Source: Bacillota bacterium
GTDB taxonomy: Bacteria; Bacillota; Clostridia; Christensenellales; CAG-138
DNA: 32,061 nt
Direction of reading: 5' to 3'
NCBI GenBank assembly: GCA_016286445.1
Contig: JAEESS010000029.1
Span: 1-32,061 of the forward strand
The position numbers and the translations under genes are program-made. The notes beneath the pieces were generated by a model. That model did not search any database and was not told the DNA's origin. It was given only the letters and a program-made list of their open reading frames with translations. Positions 31,201 to 32,061 of the stretch are shown one piece after another (the first letter of the stretch is position 1; every line of letters begins with the position of its first letter).

Positions 31201-31568
31201 AACGGTCCTTCCGTCTCCTTGCTGCAGCTGACGACCAGATATCCGTGCGGCTCGATCGCCGTATTTTCGGGAAACACATAGCGATCCCCGCTCTTCTTGT
31301 CGCCGAGCTGATACCCGTCCAGCACGACCTTGCGGTCCGAATCGTTGTACAGCTCGATATAGTCGCAGCGGACGCCGTCGGCGTTCGGGAACGCGTCGTT
31401 GGAGACCATGACCTCGTTGATGCGCACCGGGAACCTTCCGTCGCTTTCCGCACGCTTCTTCCCTGCAATCCGGACCGCGGCAAAGATCGCAAAAAAGAGG
31501 ATCACCGCGGCGGCGGTCCCGATGAGAACGATCCCGTAATGCTGTTTGATCCATCCTTTGATGCGCAA
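28260..31568 (-). CDS. CotH kinase-like protein with four lamin-tail domains and membrane anchor
   Basis: About 1,102 residues if started at the TTG at 31566-31568, which has GGAGG 9 bases upstream. An ATG at 31598 has no ribosome site, and one at 31637 lies in the promoter. One membrane span (about 12-34). Four lamin-tail-domain repeats begin at the cores RINEVMVSND (49), VINEIMTSN (202), RITEIMADN (352) and VWEVMTAND (509). Each has a DW/YIELxN strand and a tail TPGYPNTxEG. A chitobiase C-terminal-like domain follows (about 645-727, TIYYTTDCSDPDRN), then a CotH domain (about 732-1077, with MHGLTSLMKQPKKSFTLKF and LVDVDLGM). CotH in Bacillus is a coat protein kinase; here the exterior-facing repeats suggest surface attachment. 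Kinase activity is unproven. Confidence 0.88.
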   Translation of the reverse strand: MRIKGWIKQHYGIVLIGTAAAVILFFAIFAAVRIAGKKRAESDGRFPVRINEVMVSNDAFPNADGVRCDYIELYNDSDRKVVLDGYQLGDKKSGDRYVFPENTAIEPHGYLVVSCSKETEGPFYAPFGLSKNGGEDLRFLDPQSMVIETVRTLAADKNTAQGRDEAGNWDLLPYGTPGYPNTQEGYRTWAKYHTVTYTSDVVINEIMTSNSIYRVLGGECTDWIELHNTSDAPVRLDGYGLSDSDSEAIGIFPEDTVLEAGEYLVVPCAQTGETAMRFGLSRMGSENVTLFRADGTVADMVRTVPAEQNQSYARMEDGSWKLTFDATPGFANTPEGREAYVRSAEPINAEIRITEIMADNKSIYADATGLFHDWVELTNVGETACSISGWFLSDDENDPTQWKIPDYTLKAGESVAVFFAGNRDGEIGGELFAPMSLSAAGEAVYLTDPVGELRETVSFGPMDENRSLVIDPATGEQRVCVYPTPGYPNTTEGYEAFSKRLKSKGALAVWEVMTANDAYLSQSGEYYDWLELKNISSEPIDLSAYSISDDVKRADRFVLPEVTLAPGELYVLILSGHPEYSTERYWHASFALNAQEDDLFLFENGTLIDYVHLFELPYHCTCGRTGDEGGFFYMKPTPGKENESGVRMISGEPTASVASGVYNGVTGIDVTLEAEGTIYYTTDCSDPDRNANVYTGPIHLDHTTVLRSVSYEPEKKESRILTCSYLINEEHDLPIVSLVTDPDHLWNSSTGIYIDGLSRKEIEYPAAAAYFGPDGSWETACGIKMHGLTSLMKQPKKSFTLKFGGVYDGPLHYDIYGDGAVTVFKSVILRADAESVYASFLRDNLMHRIAKEYSSAMLSQNTRYAVLYLNGRYWGIYAIREQYTPFFYASNMGVPEDTVTISKNYIRGGTTLSEAERYVMNHRMASEEDYAYVAERIDVMSFIDWAIFQAYCGNFDIDGNMRYLCSSVDGKWRCGLVDVDLGMCTLNAFLTVFKAEQIGPMLRAMLKNETFRQQFLTRMAELLSTGLSKENVTNTIDAMAAEIRSEIPNEVKRWGGPKNWESMVDAIKEFADKTVPMMIKSIQKEIGLSNEEMQTYFGGLLP

Positions 31569-31618
31569 GCGCGGTCTCCTCCGTATCCGTAACGACATGT
31601 ATTTATAGAGATAGGTAC

Positions 31619-31647
31619 AATATACCACGTTCCGCAAATATCGTCAA
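31619..31647 (-). promoter_or_regulatory. Promoter of the CotH-like gene
   Basis: Minus strand TTGACG (31642-31647), 17-base spacer, TATATT (31619-31624). The -10/-35 placement rules out the in-frame ATG at 31637 as the start. A vegetative-type promoter is notable for a protein of a spore-coat family. Confidence 0.8.
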
Positions 31648-31679
31648 CAATTGCCGCAGATCGATCGGCGTCTCTTTTC

Positions 31680-31757
31680 CGGCGTCCGCGCCGACGCCGT
31701 CCCCGCAGACACGATATACTGCCGCGATACGGCACTTGCGCAAGCGCGATATGCGGC
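31680..31757. repeat. GC-rich inverted repeats between gdhA and the CotH-like gene
   Basis: Two hairpins: CGGCGTC-CGCGCC-GACGCCG at 31,680-31,699, and an imperfect one spanning 31,721-31,757 centred on the palindrome CTTGCGCAAG (31,735-31,744). There is no T tract after either. No gene is credible in this gap of about 280 bases. Confidence 0.45.
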
Positions 31758-31791
31758 TGACGCCGCGCAAAACAAAGCGGTACGCAGCATG

Positions 31792-31823
31792 AAAAAAGGA
31801 CTCCCCCGAAGGAAGTCCTTTTT
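31792..31823 (-). terminator. Intrinsic terminator of gdhA
   Basis: AAGGACT and AGTCCTT arms closed by a TTCG-type loop, then TTTT on the minus strand, 27 bases after the gdhA stop. Confidence 0.87.
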
Positions 31824-31849
31824 GATTGGGAGATTATCGGATTTCGGGA

Positions 31850-32061
31850 TCAGACGATGCCCTGTGCCAGCATGGCGTCCGCAACCTTCTTGAAGCCCGC
31901 GATGTTCGCGCCCGCAACCAGGTTGTAGCCGAGACCGCACTCTTCCGCCGCTTCCATGGAAGCCTTGTGGATGTTGATCATGATGTTGTGGAGCTTCGTG
32001 TCAACTTCCTCTGCGCTCCAGGAGAGACGCTCGGAGTTCTGGCTCATTTCGAGACCGGAGA
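31850..32061 (-). CDS. gdhA: Glutamate dehydrogenase, C-terminal end (5' part outside the window)
   Basis: The last 70 residues of a Glu/Leu/Phe/Val dehydrogenase are seen, beginning SGLEMSQNSERLSWSAEEVD and ending YNLVAGANIAGFKKVADAM plus LAQGIV. This matches the C-terminus of hexameric NADP-type GdhA, which makes glutamate from 2-oxoglutarate and ammonium. Catalytic and nucleotide-binding residues lie outside the window, so coenzyme preference is inferred from the family. The frame is open to the edge. Confidence 0.93.
   Translation of the reverse strand, partial: SGLEMSQNSERLSWSAEEVDTKLHNIMINIHKASMEAAEECGLGYNLVAGANIAGFKKVADAMLAQGIV

Noticed and set aside
1-32061. CRISPR array, prophage or integrated element spanning the window
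   Set aside because: No regularly spaced direct repeats, integrase, transposase or phage structural genes were seen.

Overview
The window is about 32 kb of a GC-rich (roughly 55-60 % by eye) chromosome from a Gram-positive spore former, most likely an uncultured member of the Clostridia. The evidence is the cotJA-cotJB-cotJC coat cluster, a CotH-like protein, a YlmC/YmxH PRC-barrel protein, an NrdR regulator, a rubredoxin-first ('reverse') rubrerythrin typical of anaerobes, and many vegetative promoters with TTGACA/TATAAT-like boxes. No taxon closer than that can be read from the sequence.

Layout. 1-1,370: a partial membrane protein, an AT-rich four-helix-bundle gene with inverted repeats beside it, and a tRNA-Gly/tRNA-Lys pair. 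1,399-6,700: three exported or membrane proteins on the minus strand, a membrane-anchored type-B carboxylesterase and two paralogous secreted cohesin-like/FN3 proteins. 6,775-9,571: a SurA/PrsA-like foldase overlapping a 30-residue membrane peptide gene, then nrdR overlapping pgeF. 9,700-10,785: a candidate structured RNA leader with an intrinsic terminator, followed by an AMP-binding (acyl-CoA synthetase-like) gene that has lost its middle. 10,832-12,356: ylmC and the cotJ operon. 12,644-14,107: a C69 dipeptidase. 14,245-16,457: a PadR regulator with a perfect palindromic site at its own promoter, overlapping a flavodoxin/SCP2/membrane fusion. 16,535-18,816: small membrane, lipoprotein and zinc-ribbon genes, then rubrerythrin. 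19,017-22,880: a cytosolic ParB-like/BMP fusion coupled to a metallophosphoesterase, then tcdA and a DIP1984-like gene. 23,133-28,035: an ABC exporter, a Na/Pi-cotransporter-PhoU protein and an MscS channel. 28,260-32,061: a CotH-like protein with four lamin-tail repeats, and the 3' end of gdhA.

Most genes sit in short operons with their own promoter and intrinsic terminator. Several pairs overlap by an ATGA junction (foldase/30-aa peptide, nrdR/pgeF, BMP fusion/phosphoesterase), so they are probably translationally coupled. No CRISPR array, prophage, intact insertion sequence or rRNA gene is visible. The most unusual items are the RNA leader at 9,735-9,920, the four-helix-bundle gene with its AT-rich inverted repeats, the ParB-like/BMP plus phosphoesterase pair, and the PadR-controlled flavodoxin/SCP2/membrane fusion.
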